Of a stretch of 64,000 nucleotides of DNA, positions 34,301-43,161 are shown one piece after another (position 1 is the first letter of the stretch; each line of letters opens with the position of its first letter). Location: positions 1-64,000 of the forward strand of contig NZ_JAHLEF010000027.1 in the NCBI RefSeq assembly GCF_018861755.1, written 5' to 3'. A model generated the notes under the pieces. It was not told the DNA's origin, did no database searches, and worked only from the letters and a program-made list of their open reading frames with translations. Source of the stretch: Clostridium sp. CF012. Its GTDB lineage: Bacteria; Bacillota; Clostridia; Clostridiales; Clostridiaceae. Position numbers and translations under genes: made by a program.

Positions 34301-35023
34301 TTCTCTGTTAAAGGTTTTTTCACTTTCATATCTAGTATAGATGAAACTACCTTTTAACTTAGATTCTATGAACTCTCCACAAATGGGCTTAATGTATTTA
34401 TCTAAAACAGATTCATATAAATTGTCAATACTTACTTTGTTCAACGTTTCTGTAGTACTAATCTTCTCTGCAATTGATTTAATATCATCATAATAATTTT
34501 TACTTGTTATAATTCCTTCAATTCTTCCATCAGACTCAGAACATTTATAAATTCCCCATACCAATGGAGATATTCTAAAACTGTTCGCCTCATACACACC
34601 GTCTTTATCTACTTTTAGTCCAATTAGGCAAATTTCACTAGTATCTTCTTCTGGTCTATCATCATCTAAATTTAAATACTTATATAGATTATTAATCAAA
34701 ATTTCTCTCTTCATTTTCCCTATACACAAGTGCATAGCACTACTACATAGTTGATATTTTTTATAAAAAGTATTGTCTCTTTCTATTATCTCTGAAGTTT
34801 CAAATTCTAATGGAAAATTATAAAACAATGTAAATTTAGAAATTTTTCTTTCTTTTTCATCTTTACTCAATTTCCCTTGTTGTTCTTTTCTTACTAATTC
34901 GACTTTCTTTCCATTATCTTTTGTATTTTGCGGAAATGATTCTTGACTCAAAAACTCAATAATATGCCAAAACTCAACTATTTTATAAGCTATATCTTTT
35001 TTCATCTCTTGCTCGGTATTCAT
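31346..35023 (-). CDS. large SF1 (UPF1-like) helicase
   Basis: The 1225-residue protein has an N-terminal domain of about 350 residues without a recognised fold and Walker A NGPPGTGKTTLLKE (about 357). A long coiled-coil insertion follows (about 570-810, Lys/Glu/Leu-rich), then Walker B LLIIDEAGQAAPQ (about 937), motif III IIVGDPKQVEPV (about 965) and motif VI NVAVTRAKYRLYIIGD (about 1195). The AAA_11/AAA_12 arrangement is that of UPF1/SMUBP-2-type helicases, many of which sit in bacterial defence loci. All motifs are intact, in contrast to the broken genes on either side. The ribosome binding site is weak (TTGGAAA). Substrate is unknown. Confidence 0.85.
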   Translation of the reverse strand: MNTEQEMKKDIAYKIVEFWHIIEFLSQESFPQNTKDNGKKVELVRKEQQGKLSKDEKERKISKFTLFYNFPLEFETSEIIERDNTFYKKYQLCSSAMHLCIGKMKREILINNLYKYLNLDDDRPEEDTSEICLIGLKVDKDGVYEANSFRISPLVWGIYKCSESDGRIEGIITSKNYYDDIKSIAEKISTTETLNKVSIDNLYESVLDKYIKPICGEFIESKLKGSFIYTRYESEKTFNREDDKTEDISELVKGFYTDDLEMVKKSLKYDNDSSMYSDIVDYIVGAYYEQLDDGKMLGVENRIDIRNSKTHIEKWLYADKAPSGKWPSKFKPALMQQIAINIGISEEDETKKIFSVNGPPGTGKTTLLKEIIASNIVNRAEFLSKYEKADDAFELRNFEHGTFVNNGYDEYCNKYYVFKDKKLSDFTMLVASCNNSAVENITKELPDEKAILSSLKSDNEDSEIVSKGLKDIADLFDTSKNVNTESYKIFDGKEKGKTEVKFIKKNDVYFSWLASKLMCKSDEAENSLDTNKWGLISAPMGKSSNIGKYCYNVLNQVIESFYCNNEMVKKRHEGYLNAKKEFKIQFSKVEDLKKELSKISRLSDDYRIRENHNEKLIVKVENEIKKLKDEIKQQLKEAENLENKKIDTINFISVAKDDELKFLEEFKIEENDFQKIKKKVESIQEDIINKEDARKWYEIIFGKWMQTERLRQVIVLKEELNLSNDEVKISMNKVEKSRYKYIETTQLKDKYEKRLAEITDYIEKEKRLIRSLENSINKENKTIVNIQNTIVKDRKELQDILNKYGKCRVVIDDEFWNDFKSENEDISTSIQILNPWITEEYNREREKLFYLALQLHKEFILSSFACRDNFKNLAMMWKFRNNCDNELCVYSQEDKNKSYRHLINTLFLLTPVISTTFASVGRFLGNIKEQGSLGLLIIDEAGQAAPQVALGALWRCKRAIIVGDPKQVEPVVTDDADAIKRAFSDKIIMPYMNKTVSVQGFADRINSFGSYIKDPINEDAPLTWIGCPLVVHRRCINPMFDISNELSYGKTMKIQTIEAKEEDEVKFVLEKSCWINVGGKESGKKNHFIQEQGKKALEIIISGFRKYNGLPDLYVISPFTTVINGIKDMVNQSAELNEYKDDVERWVDNYCGTVHKFQGKEAKEVIFLLGCDEKANGAVRWVKPNIINVAVTRAKYRLYIIGDYNVWNKSKIFKITKRIIENCKE

Positions 35024-35116
35024 ATTTTTTCCAATAATATTTACTCACTCCCTATGTATCTTTTTCACCCTGATCTATTACTGCAAAGAGGATCTCCCTC
35101 CATATTATACCATCAT

Positions 35117-35893
35117 TTACGCAAAAACGGCCTTCTTTTCTCGTGTGTCCTCAATGTATCCATCATTTTTGTATTTGGCGTTATTTAGATTATTAAATAA
35201 TTTTACTAATATATCTAAAACTTCGCCACCATATTTATCATAGGCCCTTTCATCTTTTCCAAATTGAGCTTTACTTAATATTTTTTGAGTAATAATTTCT
35301 TCATCCTTTATATTTCTTGTTTCCATAGATGATAAAATATCACTGAAGTAATACGCCACTCTGGCCTAACAGGTACTAATTGAAATCTTTGATTATCCCT
35401 ATTAGCACCAACTGCCTCCGCAAATAATTCTACTGTTTTACTCTTTCCAGTGCCTGAGATAATAACAAAGGGTTTAGTTTTTAAACTAAGATAAAAATTA
35501 GTAATTAGGTCTTTTGTATAATAAAAACCTTTACTTGTTATGCAGTTGTTAATATATGTAATTTCTGCATTAATATTGTTTATTGTTGCGAATTCATTGT
35601 CTAACTCATCTTCTAAAATAACTTCATCCTCTAATTCCTCCTCTTCTGGTTCACTCTTTGATTTAGGAATTAAATCTAAATAAAAGAATCTACATTTTCA
35701 CCTTTATAAAAATCTATGTATTCTTGATATTCTACTGTAATTGTTATGGGTTTCTTGTCATTTTCTTTTTCATATCGGACAATATAATCATAGCTTAATT
35801 CTAGTTTTTCTTTTAAAAGTTCAAGCAATGCTTTATTACTATATCTAAGCTGCACTGTCATTCCGGATTGCCCTTTAGAACTTGGCCATAAAA
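35117..35893 (-). pseudogene. mcrB: McrB-like restriction AAA+ GTPase, broken
   Basis: The minus strand holds the end of an N-terminal specificity-domain region (WPSSKGQSGMTVQLRYSNKA, then YDYIVRYEKENDKKP) and the start of the AAA+ domain (ISGTGKSKTVELFAEAVGAN, FQLVPVRPEWR). A one-base deletion in a T run after ENVDSFI shifts the frame. The P-loop has lost about two or three residues compared with the usual ILSGISGTGKS. Most of the AAA+ domain is deleted, and a C-terminal-like segment (AYYFSDILSSMETRN, QKILSKAQFGKDERA) follows in another frame. No start remains. Type IV restriction is therefore lost here; no mcrC is seen. Confidence 0.72.
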
Positions 35894-36217
35894 CTACTTA
35901 TAATTTTTATTACTATTAATGTTAAATAGTTTATAGAATAACTCTTCAACCTAATTTTCAGGTATTAACCTCCTATGAAAATACATTATATTTTTCATTA
36001 TCTATTGCATATGCACTATCAGTTACTAATACTTTTTATTTCTTTAATAAATCCTCTTTGTAAATTAATTTATGACTCTCATTTGGTACTATAAATCTCT
36101 TATCTCATTATGTAAAACTACTATTAAACAACAACAAACTAATTATTAAAATAACCTGTAACTGCTCTTGTAATATCATATATCCACAGGTTTTCTCGTG
36201 AATAATTCTGAACTTAA
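35894..36217. other. intergenic/decayed region
   Basis: No intact gene. A GGAGG string on the minus strand (about 35969-35973) is not followed by an open frame. The sequence probably contains more of the lost mcrB 5' part and the target region of the degraded IS3 copy. Confidence 0.35.
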
Positions 36218-37341
36218 CCCAATAAAGTAGACATTGCTTAAAAAAGCTCACGCTGTCTTAGTCTGGCACCTATATTCATTTGGTGTCAGGTTGCTTAATT
36301 TCGCTTGGAACCTTTGATTATTATAGAATTCTATATATTTTGAAACTGATTCGAGGACTTCTTGTTCCTCATTAAGTTTGTTTATGTACATCAGCTCTGA
36401 TTTAAAGTTAAAAAAAGATATCCCTTCGCAGCATTGTCCAGGTACTTGCCTTTACTTGACATACTTTGTTAATTCCATAAGATTATAGTAATTTGTTATA
36501 TTGCTTGGATGTATATTGAAATCCTTGCTCACTATGAAGCAAGATTTCTTCACATCTCTTTTTTTACTAGCTTTTTCTGCAGTATCCAAGACAAGCTGAA
36601 AACCGTTAGATCGGCTTACCTTATAGGCGACAATTTCTTTATTGCATAAATCTAGAATAACTGAAAGGTATAGTCTACTGCCATTAAATATCAAATATGT
36701 TATATCCGTAACCCATTTAGTATCAGCCTTATTGGATTTTAAGTCTCTATTTAGTATATTATCTGAAACAATTATTGTTTAGGAACCTACAAAATGCTTT
36801 TTTGTTAGTCTTATAACCGCTTTAATGCCTAGGCATTTCATCAATCTATAAACTCTTTTATGGTTCATTTTTGTACCATGTTTCTTTTCAATCCATATGA
36901 ACATTCTTCTATATCCATATATCCCTTTAGATTATAGTAGCAAAAGCTCTTTTTTATACCAATCCGCCTTCCTATCTCCTGAGTATTTTAAGAATGCATT
37001 CTCAGCTTCAAGGTATTATATACGCTCCTCTAGTCAAGATTCACCCCTTTAGTTACAACCTTTATTAGGAGATTTAGATGTTTAGCGATTCTCCTTAAGA
37101 TTATCTTCTCCAATTTCCCTATATTTCTGCAACCATCTTTAAATCACTTTTATGTTAATATCTAATTCCACATAAACACTTTTCTGTGTTTTACAATCAT
37201 CTATAACCATTTATATGGCTTTAAATTTGAAATCTGAACTATAAGTTTTTCTTACCCTTCCTTCTTTAATCTTAGAAATATCGCCATCCAAAATTAATTT
37301 TATAGGTCTTTTTAACCCGTGCCTACTTTAAATGGAGCACT
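36218..37341 (-). mobile_element. degraded IS3-family (IS150-like) element
   Basis: Ends resemble each other: CCAATAAAGTAGACA at about 36219-36233, and the reverse complement of the right end reads CCATTTAAAGTAGGCA. Between them, minus-strand pieces of orfB are visible, such as GSRLYLSVILDLCNKEIVAY (36452-36694) and the C-terminal YIEFYNNQRFQAKLSNLTPN (about 36250-36340), and orfA-like pieces lie near 37200. Several stops and frameshifts make it inactive. It is not a copy of the IS3 element at 379-1690. Confidence 0.75.
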
Positions 37342-37363
37342 TCATATTCAGCCTTCTTGTTAA

Positions 37364-39529
37364 TTAATCTCTTATTGATAATAAATCATCTAACTCTTTA
37401 ACAATCCCATCCTTTAACATTATAAATCTTTTTCGTAATATTTCTTTATAACAATTAATTTCATTTTGTTGTTGATTACAACCTTCAAACATATGTTTAT
37501 ATTCGCTAGATATAAAGTGATTCACAAAAATTGAATTGCTATTGCTCTTTTCAAAAATATCCTCTAAGTATTTAATTGGGTTTAAGTCACTAATTTTATT
37601 ATTTGTTTTTGATAATATATATGTTCTATTAAGTGGACTATTTAAAATATGATTCTTTTTATCCCTCAATTGTTTAGAAGATTCACCAATCCTTACACAG
37701 TTCTTCAATGGTATTATATGATGATCTTGCACTTCTATGTTTATATTCTCATTATCAATGAATATTACTTTTCCTGCAGCTATTTCCCACGTATTTAGGG
37801 AAATCTCATATAATAAATCTTTAGGTTGTCCACTTAAAATATACTGTAAAATAGTTTTATGAACAACCGTTGTAACCGCTTCATTTTCTCCTTCGCCTAA
37901 TAATATAGACATATCACAAAAACCTTCAACATTTAATATCTTATCTTTTAATTTTTCATAATTTCCATTTTCACCTTTTACTACCCATTTGTATAAGTAT
38001 TGAATATCCTTAATGCATTTTTCATTTTGATTATTTCTATACTCGCCTCCAATTATTGACGCCCAGTACCAAAACTCTATCTTAGATAATTTTTCATTAC
38101 TATTCCATACATCATCATCTAATAATAAATAAGCAATCGGTAATATCATTAAATTATAATGTAAGTCTGTAATTTTAACTATACCGCAACGTATTTGTAA
38201 AAATGAACAAGCCCTTATTAATCCATTTATAACAGTGTTTGTTCTTTTGTTTATATCTTCATGTTTTATATTTAAAATCTTATCTCTTTTCATCAAATCA
38301 ATTTTAATATTATCAACATTCCCATAATCTGTATAACTTAAAATTGATAAAAGATTTAAATACTGTTTCTTAATAATGGTATTTATCTCATTCTCTTTTA
38401 TAGTTTCCATATAAGAAGATTTTAACTTTTTAGGCTTATTACCCTTTAACAATGCAGTAAGATCATTAGATATATCAATATCAGCTTCTAATAAATTTGA
38501 AATTCGCTTACTTAAAGATTCACAACTTTTATCTCTTGCTGCTCTAGCAACTACAAGATCAAAGTTATCAAGCGGAGTTCCTCCTTTATTTATTCTTTCA
38601 AATATCACTACTGCCCTACAAATTTCATCTGATTGCAATCTAATTATATCTACCTTTTGCCTTAAAATGTTTTCGAAAAATGTTTGTACTTGAACTTTCC
38701 AGATAGCAGCTAACTTTGACCAAGTATCTAATATAGTAGTTTCATCATTCTTATCAATATACGCTTCTATATCAGGCTCTATATCCCCTAGAATTTCAAT
38801 GATTTTGCCTCTGTTATCTTTATAATCATTTATAAGCTCATCTTTTCTCTCGTTTGCTATTCTATCTATTACGTATTCATAAAAAGCCTTTTCATCATTT
38901 ACTTTAAATAAGCTATACAATGGTATCCAGCCTTCTTTTGTTGCATCTTTGGCCTTTGCATTTAGTATGCTATTATGCTTTTCAATCTTATTGCCAGAGA
39001 TATCACGCGCCTCAAAGTCAGGATTATACCACTTTTTAGAAAGTGTAACACCTATATTTTCAAAAACCAATCTATTCTCTATATTGCTTGGCTCTTCTTT
39101 AATTAAATTTTTAGAATTAAATTTCAAATCTCTCCAACCAAAAACATCAATTTCATCTTGCTTTGGTATTATTCTTAAGAACCACCTAACTTTTAATATT
39201 TGATATACTTCTCTAGCAGTATCTTTCCAATCATTTTTAGAAAAAAAATCACTCAGCACTCCCTTTAATGAAGTTAATCGCTGTTGACCATCAAGTAAAT
39301 ACATACATTCTTCTTTTGGACTAGCTTCACCATTAGGAAATCCTAGTTCTTTAGTTGCAAAATCATCATTTTTACCATCTAATATTAAAAAACTCCCTAT
39401 TGGTAGTGATAATATAAGAGAGGCTATTAGTTCTTTTTGTTGAACCTTATTCCATACTAGATCTCTCTGAAAATCAGGCAATACCAGTTTCTTTTCATCT
39501 ACTAACTTAAACAATTCTATCAATTCCAT
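37364..39529 (-). CDS. DUF262 + HNH nuclease, GmrSD-like restriction protein
   Basis: The 721-residue protein has an N-terminal DUF262 domain (LPDFQRDLVWNKVQQKELIA at about 14-33, LLDGQQRLTSLKG at about 80), a long helical middle and a C-terminal HNH-type segment with the VQDHHIIPLKNC motif (about 600). This order is that of GmrSD type IV restriction enzymes and of the related BrxU and SspE proteins, in which DUF262 binds and hydrolyses nucleotides and the HNH part cleaves DNA. The ATG at 39529 follows AGGAGA. Motifs look intact. It lies downstream of the BrxL-like gene in the same direction. Confidence 0.88.
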   Translation of the reverse strand: MELIELFKLVDEKKLVLPDFQRDLVWNKVQQKELIASLILSLPIGSFLILDGKNDDFATKELGFPNGEASPKEECMYLLDGQQRLTSLKGVLSDFFSKNDWKDTAREVYQILKVRWFLRIIPKQDEIDVFGWRDLKFNSKNLIKEEPSNIENRLVFENIGVTLSKKWYNPDFEARDISGNKIEKHNSILNAKAKDATKEGWIPLYSLFKVNDEKAFYEYVIDRIANERKDELINDYKDNRGKIIEILGDIEPDIEAYIDKNDETTILDTWSKLAAIWKVQVQTFFENILRQKVDIIRLQSDEICRAVVIFERINKGGTPLDNFDLVVARAARDKSCESLSKRISNLLEADIDISNDLTALLKGNKPKKLKSSYMETIKENEINTIIKKQYLNLLSILSYTDYGNVDNIKIDLMKRDKILNIKHEDINKRTNTVINGLIRACSFLQIRCGIVKITDLHYNLMILPIAYLLLDDDVWNSNEKLSKIEFWYWASIIGGEYRNNQNEKCIKDIQYLYKWVVKGENGNYEKLKDKILNVEGFCDMSILLGEGENEAVTTVVHKTILQYILSGQPKDLLYEISLNTWEIAAGKVIFIDNENINIEVQDHHIIPLKNCVRIGESSKQLRDKKNHILNSPLNRTYILSKTNNKISDLNPIKYLEDIFEKSNSNSIFVNHFISSEYKHMFEGCNQQQNEINCYKEILRKRFIMLKDGIVKELDDLLSIRD

Positions 39530-39868
39530 AATCTTTCTCCTAAACAACCAACTTTACGTGGCATACAAATTTTAATTAAAATATTAGTTTAGCTATTATA
39601 TATTGTTACTCAAATCGTTTATATTAACAAAACTCTGCCCTTTATATCTTTTAAAAACCAAGCTGACAGGTTATATTAATATTATTACGATTTTTTCTAA
39701 CTCACTCTAATTCTTTCTCTTTTTCAGGTGTCTGTTGAGTCGCCATTTCATAAATTGGTAATGTTGCAACCAGCTTATATCTACCTACCAGATATCAGTC
39801 AGTATTTTACTAAGCTTTTACAAAATCTCCTCTTGCGCTTGCTATTGATACAAATGTACCTACTTACT
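39530..39868. other. intergenic region with a decayed coding remnant
   Basis: On the minus strand, one frame (about 39715-39840) reads VGTFVSIASARGDFVKA, two stops, then YKLVATLPIYEMATQQTPEK before the end. The composition and continuity of frame suggest the eroded tail of a gene that followed brxL. I cannot name it. Confidence 0.35.
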
Positions 39869-41263
39869 CTACAGATCATATAAAAGTTTCTTATCAAAAT
39901 TCACATCTTTATTTATCCTATAGTTCTGATCAATAACAAACTGCCTATACTCTATAGCTAAATCAACAAGTTCTCTAAGCTCCTCATCTCTTACTTCTCC
40001 ATCCGGATATACAAGCTTAATCATCCCACTTACCATTTTATTTACAGCATCTGTATCTCTTATAGAACAATCCTTTAAGTTAATTTTATTTGTTATATAG
40101 TTGTAATTTTTTCTTCTTAACTTATGAATCACTTCACTAAAATAATCTGCTGCAAATCCAAGGTTTTTTGTATATGCACTATTAGGATTACCTATGCTTT
40201 TCAACTCCCAACCAGGTACAACACCTGCAAGCCTATCCAAAAATGCACTATGAGTATTAGTAGTATGTAATAAGTCACCCAGCAAATTCTTTTTATCAAA
40301 ATAACCAGAAGGTAAATTTCCAACCATCATAATTCCACACTCACTAACCTTTTCTACGCCACCACGATCAAATTTTCCTGAAGCAAGATATTGATATAGC
40401 TTATTATTTACGTTATCCTCTAGACCGGTCCTTTGAATCTTATCAATTTCATCAAAAAGTAAAACATCATACTGAACCAATAGTCCATCCTGCTTTGTAG
40501 TAAGATTATAGAATAATTGTGGAGCACTAACCTTACTTCCGGAAATTACTCTAGAATAGGAACTAAGATTTTCATAAGCATATGTCTTTCCTGTTCCTGG
40601 GCTACCAAACTCCATCATAAATATATTATTCTCAACCATTGGAATAAGTCTAGAAAGTAATATCAATTTTTCTCTCCTATCATAATTTTGAAAGTTAAGA
40701 CCTATAGTACTTATCATTACGTTCATCCACTGTTCTGAATCAAAACTACTTCTTGATTCAACAAGCTCATCAACATCTATGTCTGACAGTTGAAACGGTT
40801 TAAATTGAGTAAGACAAATATCTTTTGCTACAAAGTCATATGAAACTTCCCCCATTCCCCAAAGTCCATCTATTAGTAATCTTGGATGTTCAGTCAATAT
40901 ATTATCGGAGACCTCTGCATCATTTATTGCGAGACTGGGAATTTCCATTTGAGTTGGTTTTTTATTTCCTTTTCCACTCCCAAGATTTATCTTAACCTTG
41001 AATTTATCTATTATCTTGATATTTCCATCTATTCTTAACTCATTACGGAACTTTTCTTTTTCCCTTGATTCAATTCTATGTTTGTGGATATACGCATTGG
41101 TTTCTTTTATTCCATCATCGGTTATTTCATCTTCGCAAAAGAATCCAATAAGATACTCAGATACATATCTTGGAAGACCATGTATCTCATTTTTTATAGC
41201 TTTTGGTTTATCAACTACAGCACTTCCAAAGTTATCCTTTAAAAGTCTTTCCCAAATTTCCAT
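39869..41263 (-). CDS. brxL: BrxL-like AAA+ ATPase (Lon-related, BREX)
   Basis: The 464-residue protein matches the shorter BrxL family: an N-terminal region with GLPRYVSEYLIGFF and RLLIDGLWGMGEVSYD, then an AAA+ core with Walker A EFGSPGTGKTYAYE (about 224), Walker B VLLFDEIDKI (about 269), the sensor-like MMVGNLPSGYFD, and FLDRLAGVVPGWEL. BrxL forms DNA-binding rings and is needed for phage restriction in type I BREX. No pglZ, brxC, brxA/B or pglX is in this window, so it is an orphan. An excellent AGGAGG precedes the ATG. All motifs look intact. Confidence 0.88.
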   Translation of the reverse strand: MEIWERLLKDNFGSAVVDKPKAIKNEIHGLPRYVSEYLIGFFCEDEITDDGIKETNAYIHKHRIESREKEKFRNELRIDGNIKIIDKFKVKINLGSGKGNKKPTQMEIPSLAINDAEVSDNILTEHPRLLIDGLWGMGEVSYDFVAKDICLTQFKPFQLSDIDVDELVESRSSFDSEQWMNVMISTIGLNFQNYDRREKLILLSRLIPMVENNIFMMEFGSPGTGKTYAYENLSSYSRVISGSKVSAPQLFYNLTTKQDGLLVQYDVLLFDEIDKIQRTGLEDNVNNKLYQYLASGKFDRGGVEKVSECGIMMVGNLPSGYFDKKNLLGDLLHTTNTHSAFLDRLAGVVPGWELKSIGNPNSAYTKNLGFAADYFSEVIHKLRRKNYNYITNKINLKDCSIRDTDAVNKMVSGMIKLVYPDGEVRDEELRELVDLAIEYRQFVIDQNYRINKDVNFDKKLLYDL

Positions 41264-41272
41264 ACTGTCCTC

Positions 41273-41407
41273 CTATAATAAGCTTCTACTATTTTTAATT
41301 TTTTCATTAAATTTGTTAACTTTATTTTCTTTTACAAAAATCTCAATAGGCATTTTGATTACAAATTTCTCACCTAAAAAATAAAATTCGATTTCAATTA
41401 TATCCAT
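41273..41407 (-). CDS. 44-residue ORF directly upstream of brxL
   Basis: The ORF starts MDIIEIEFYFLGEKFVIKMP and its stop codon overlaps the brxL ribosome binding site, 10 bp before the brxL start, as in an operon. The frame stays open further upstream (PYFDGNKLIQLPIKISRSEE) without a clear start, so the piece may be the C-terminal end of a longer gene cut off by rearrangement. No family is recognised. Confidence 0.4.
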   Translation of the reverse strand: MDIIEIEFYFLGEKFVIKMPIEIFVKENKVNKFNEKIKNSRSLL

Positions 41408-41507
41408 AATTTTTTCTTCTGAACGAGAAATTTTTATCGGAAGTTGAATAAGTTTATTTCCATCAAAATATGGGATAACCTTTGTTATCTCTATAAGGAG
41501 AATTATT

Positions 41508-41609
41508 ATGATATCAACATGTAAAAAAGAAACAATAAAATGGGCAATTGTAGCTCTTTCATTGATACTACTAGTAGGATGTTCTACCGTAAAAAGAGCC
41601 TGTAAATAA
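41508..41609 (+). pseudogene. lipoprotein gene cut by the IS256-family element
   Basis: The 33-codon frame starts MISTCKKETIKWAIVALSLI and has a lipobox LLVGC, so it was the start of a lipoprotein. A good AAGGAG lies before the ATG. After STVK the reading frame enters the GAGCCTGTAAATAA end of the transposable element and stops. The rest of the gene is not found beyond the element. Confidence 0.75.
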
Positions 41610-42950
41610 TTTTGTGTAAACAGAATAAAAAGTACTCTTTCTTGGCAATAATTGAGATAAGTTAATTATCCAAAAATTGTAAGGAGGAGTATTTTTATGT
41701 CGGAAAATTCTAAGGAAATTTTAAGAAACTATATCAATGATCAAAAGTTTTCAAGTACAAACGAGGTCTTAGCTGCTATGAAGATTATGTTCAAAGACGT
41801 TCTCCATGAAGCATTAGAAGCAGAGATGGATTCGCAACTTGGATATGACAAGTATGATATATCAGAAAAACAGACTGTAAATAGTAGAAATGGTTACTCT
41901 AAAAAAACTGTAAAATCTGAGCTTGGAACAGTAGAGCTTAATATACCACGTGATAGAAATGGAGAATTTGAGCCTAAAATCCTGCCTAAGTATCAAAGAA
42001 ATATAACTGGTATTGAAGATAAAATAATGGCCCTTTATGCAGCTGGAATGACCACAAGAGATATAACTGAGCAAGTCAAAAATTTATATGATGTTGAGAT
42101 ATCTGCTGAAATGGTATCAAATATAACAAACAGGATTATGCCTGCTGTTACAGAGTGGCAAAATAGACCACTTGAAAAAACATATTCATTTGTGTTTATG
42201 GATGCAATACATTACAAAGTGCGTGATGACAAGCATATTGTAATCAAAGCAGCTTATGTTGTATTGGGTGTAAATATGGATGGAGAAAAAGAGGTTCTTG
42301 GTATATGGGTAGGAGCAAATGAAAGTAGCAAATTTTGGCTATCAGTACTTAATGATCTTAGAAACAGAGGCGTCCAAAACGTTTTGATGTTCTGCGTAGA
42401 TGGCTTAAATGGATTTAAGGAAGCAATAGGATCTGTATATCCCTTTGCAAAGATACAACGTTGTATAATTCATCAATTGAGAGGAAGTATGAAATATATA
42501 CCACATAAAGATAAGAAGGCTTTTGCTACAGACATAAAGGCTGTTTACCGCGCAGTAAACGAGGAGGTTGCACTAGAAAATTTAATTTTGGCAAAGGAAA
42601 AATGGTCGAGTAAATATCCAAACGCAATAAAGAGCTGGGAAGATAATTGGGATAATCTCATAACTTTCTTTGTATTCCCAGATTATATTCGTAGAATTAT
42701 ATACACCACAAATGCTATAGAAAGCCTTAACAGTCAATTTAGAAAAGTCACTAAGACAAAACTTATATTTCCTAATGACGAAAGTCTTATGAATATGCTG
42801 TATCTAGCTACTGAAAAGGTGAGCAGAAAATGGACTCGAGTATATGCAAATTGGGATCTTGTTATTAGCCAACTCAATATATTATTTAATGAAATTCTAA
42901 ATGCAGGAGCGTAGCTTAGGGCCTCCGTCCCCAAACCCCTGAGGTTTATC
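41596..42950 (+). mobile_element. IS256-family element, left end present, right end not found
   Basis: The left end GAGCCTGTAAAT...TTTTGTGTAAAC at 41596-41621 has the usual start of this group. The transposase at 41697-42914 is intact. I searched by eye to 43160 for the complementary right end and did not see it, so the element is probably truncated on the right; the given end is approximate. This would leave it immobile unless an ectopic end is used. Confidence 0.7.
41697..42914 (+). CDS. IS256-family (Mutator type) transposase
   Basis: The full-length 405-residue transposase has the catalytic Asp in FVFMDAIHYKVRDD, the second Asp in VLMFCVDGLNGFKEAI, the CIIHQLRGSMKY segment and the Glu in TTNAIESLNSQFRK. 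AAGGAGG lies 9 nt before the ATG. No frameshift is seen. Confidence 0.95.
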   Translation: MSENSKEILRNYINDQKFSSTNEVLAAMKIMFKDVLHEALEAEMDSQLGYDKYDISEKQTVNSRNGYSKKTVKSELGTVELNIPRDRNGEFEPKILPKYQRNITGIEDKIMALYAAGMTTRDITEQVKNLYDVEISAEMVSNITNRIMPAVTEWQNRPLEKTYSFVFMDAIHYKVRDDKHIVIKAAYVVLGVNMDGEKEVLGIWVGANESSKFWLSVLNDLRNRGVQNVLMFCVDGLNGFKEAIGSVYPFAKIQRCIIHQLRGSMKYIPHKDKKAFATDIKAVYRAVNEEVALENLILAKEKWSSKYPNAIKSWEDNWDNLITFFVFPDYIRRIIYTTNAIESLNSQFRKVTKTKLIFPNDESLMNMLYLATEKVSRKWTRVYANWDLVISQLNILFNEILNAGA

Positions 42951-42976
42951 GCTTTAGTTCTAACAGGAAAAATAAA

Positions 42977-43003
42977 AACAGGCAACCCAAAGGGATACCT
43001 GTT
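42977..43003 (-). terminator. hairpin downstream of the recQ pseudogene
   Basis: AACAGG...CCTGTT with an inner CCC/GGG pair; on the minus strand it is followed by TTTTATTTTT. Confidence 0.5.
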
Positions 43004-43161
43004 CCTGTTGAAGCTCAATAACCGCTCAGGTTGCTCCTCAGCATTGCCCTATCCTGTTATTAAGCATGTATATTATTGACTAAAAGTGGGAATAATATAC
43101 TATATAGAGATGACGAATTAAAAGTATTCGTCGACTTTAATTAACATTTTTTTACAAAAAC

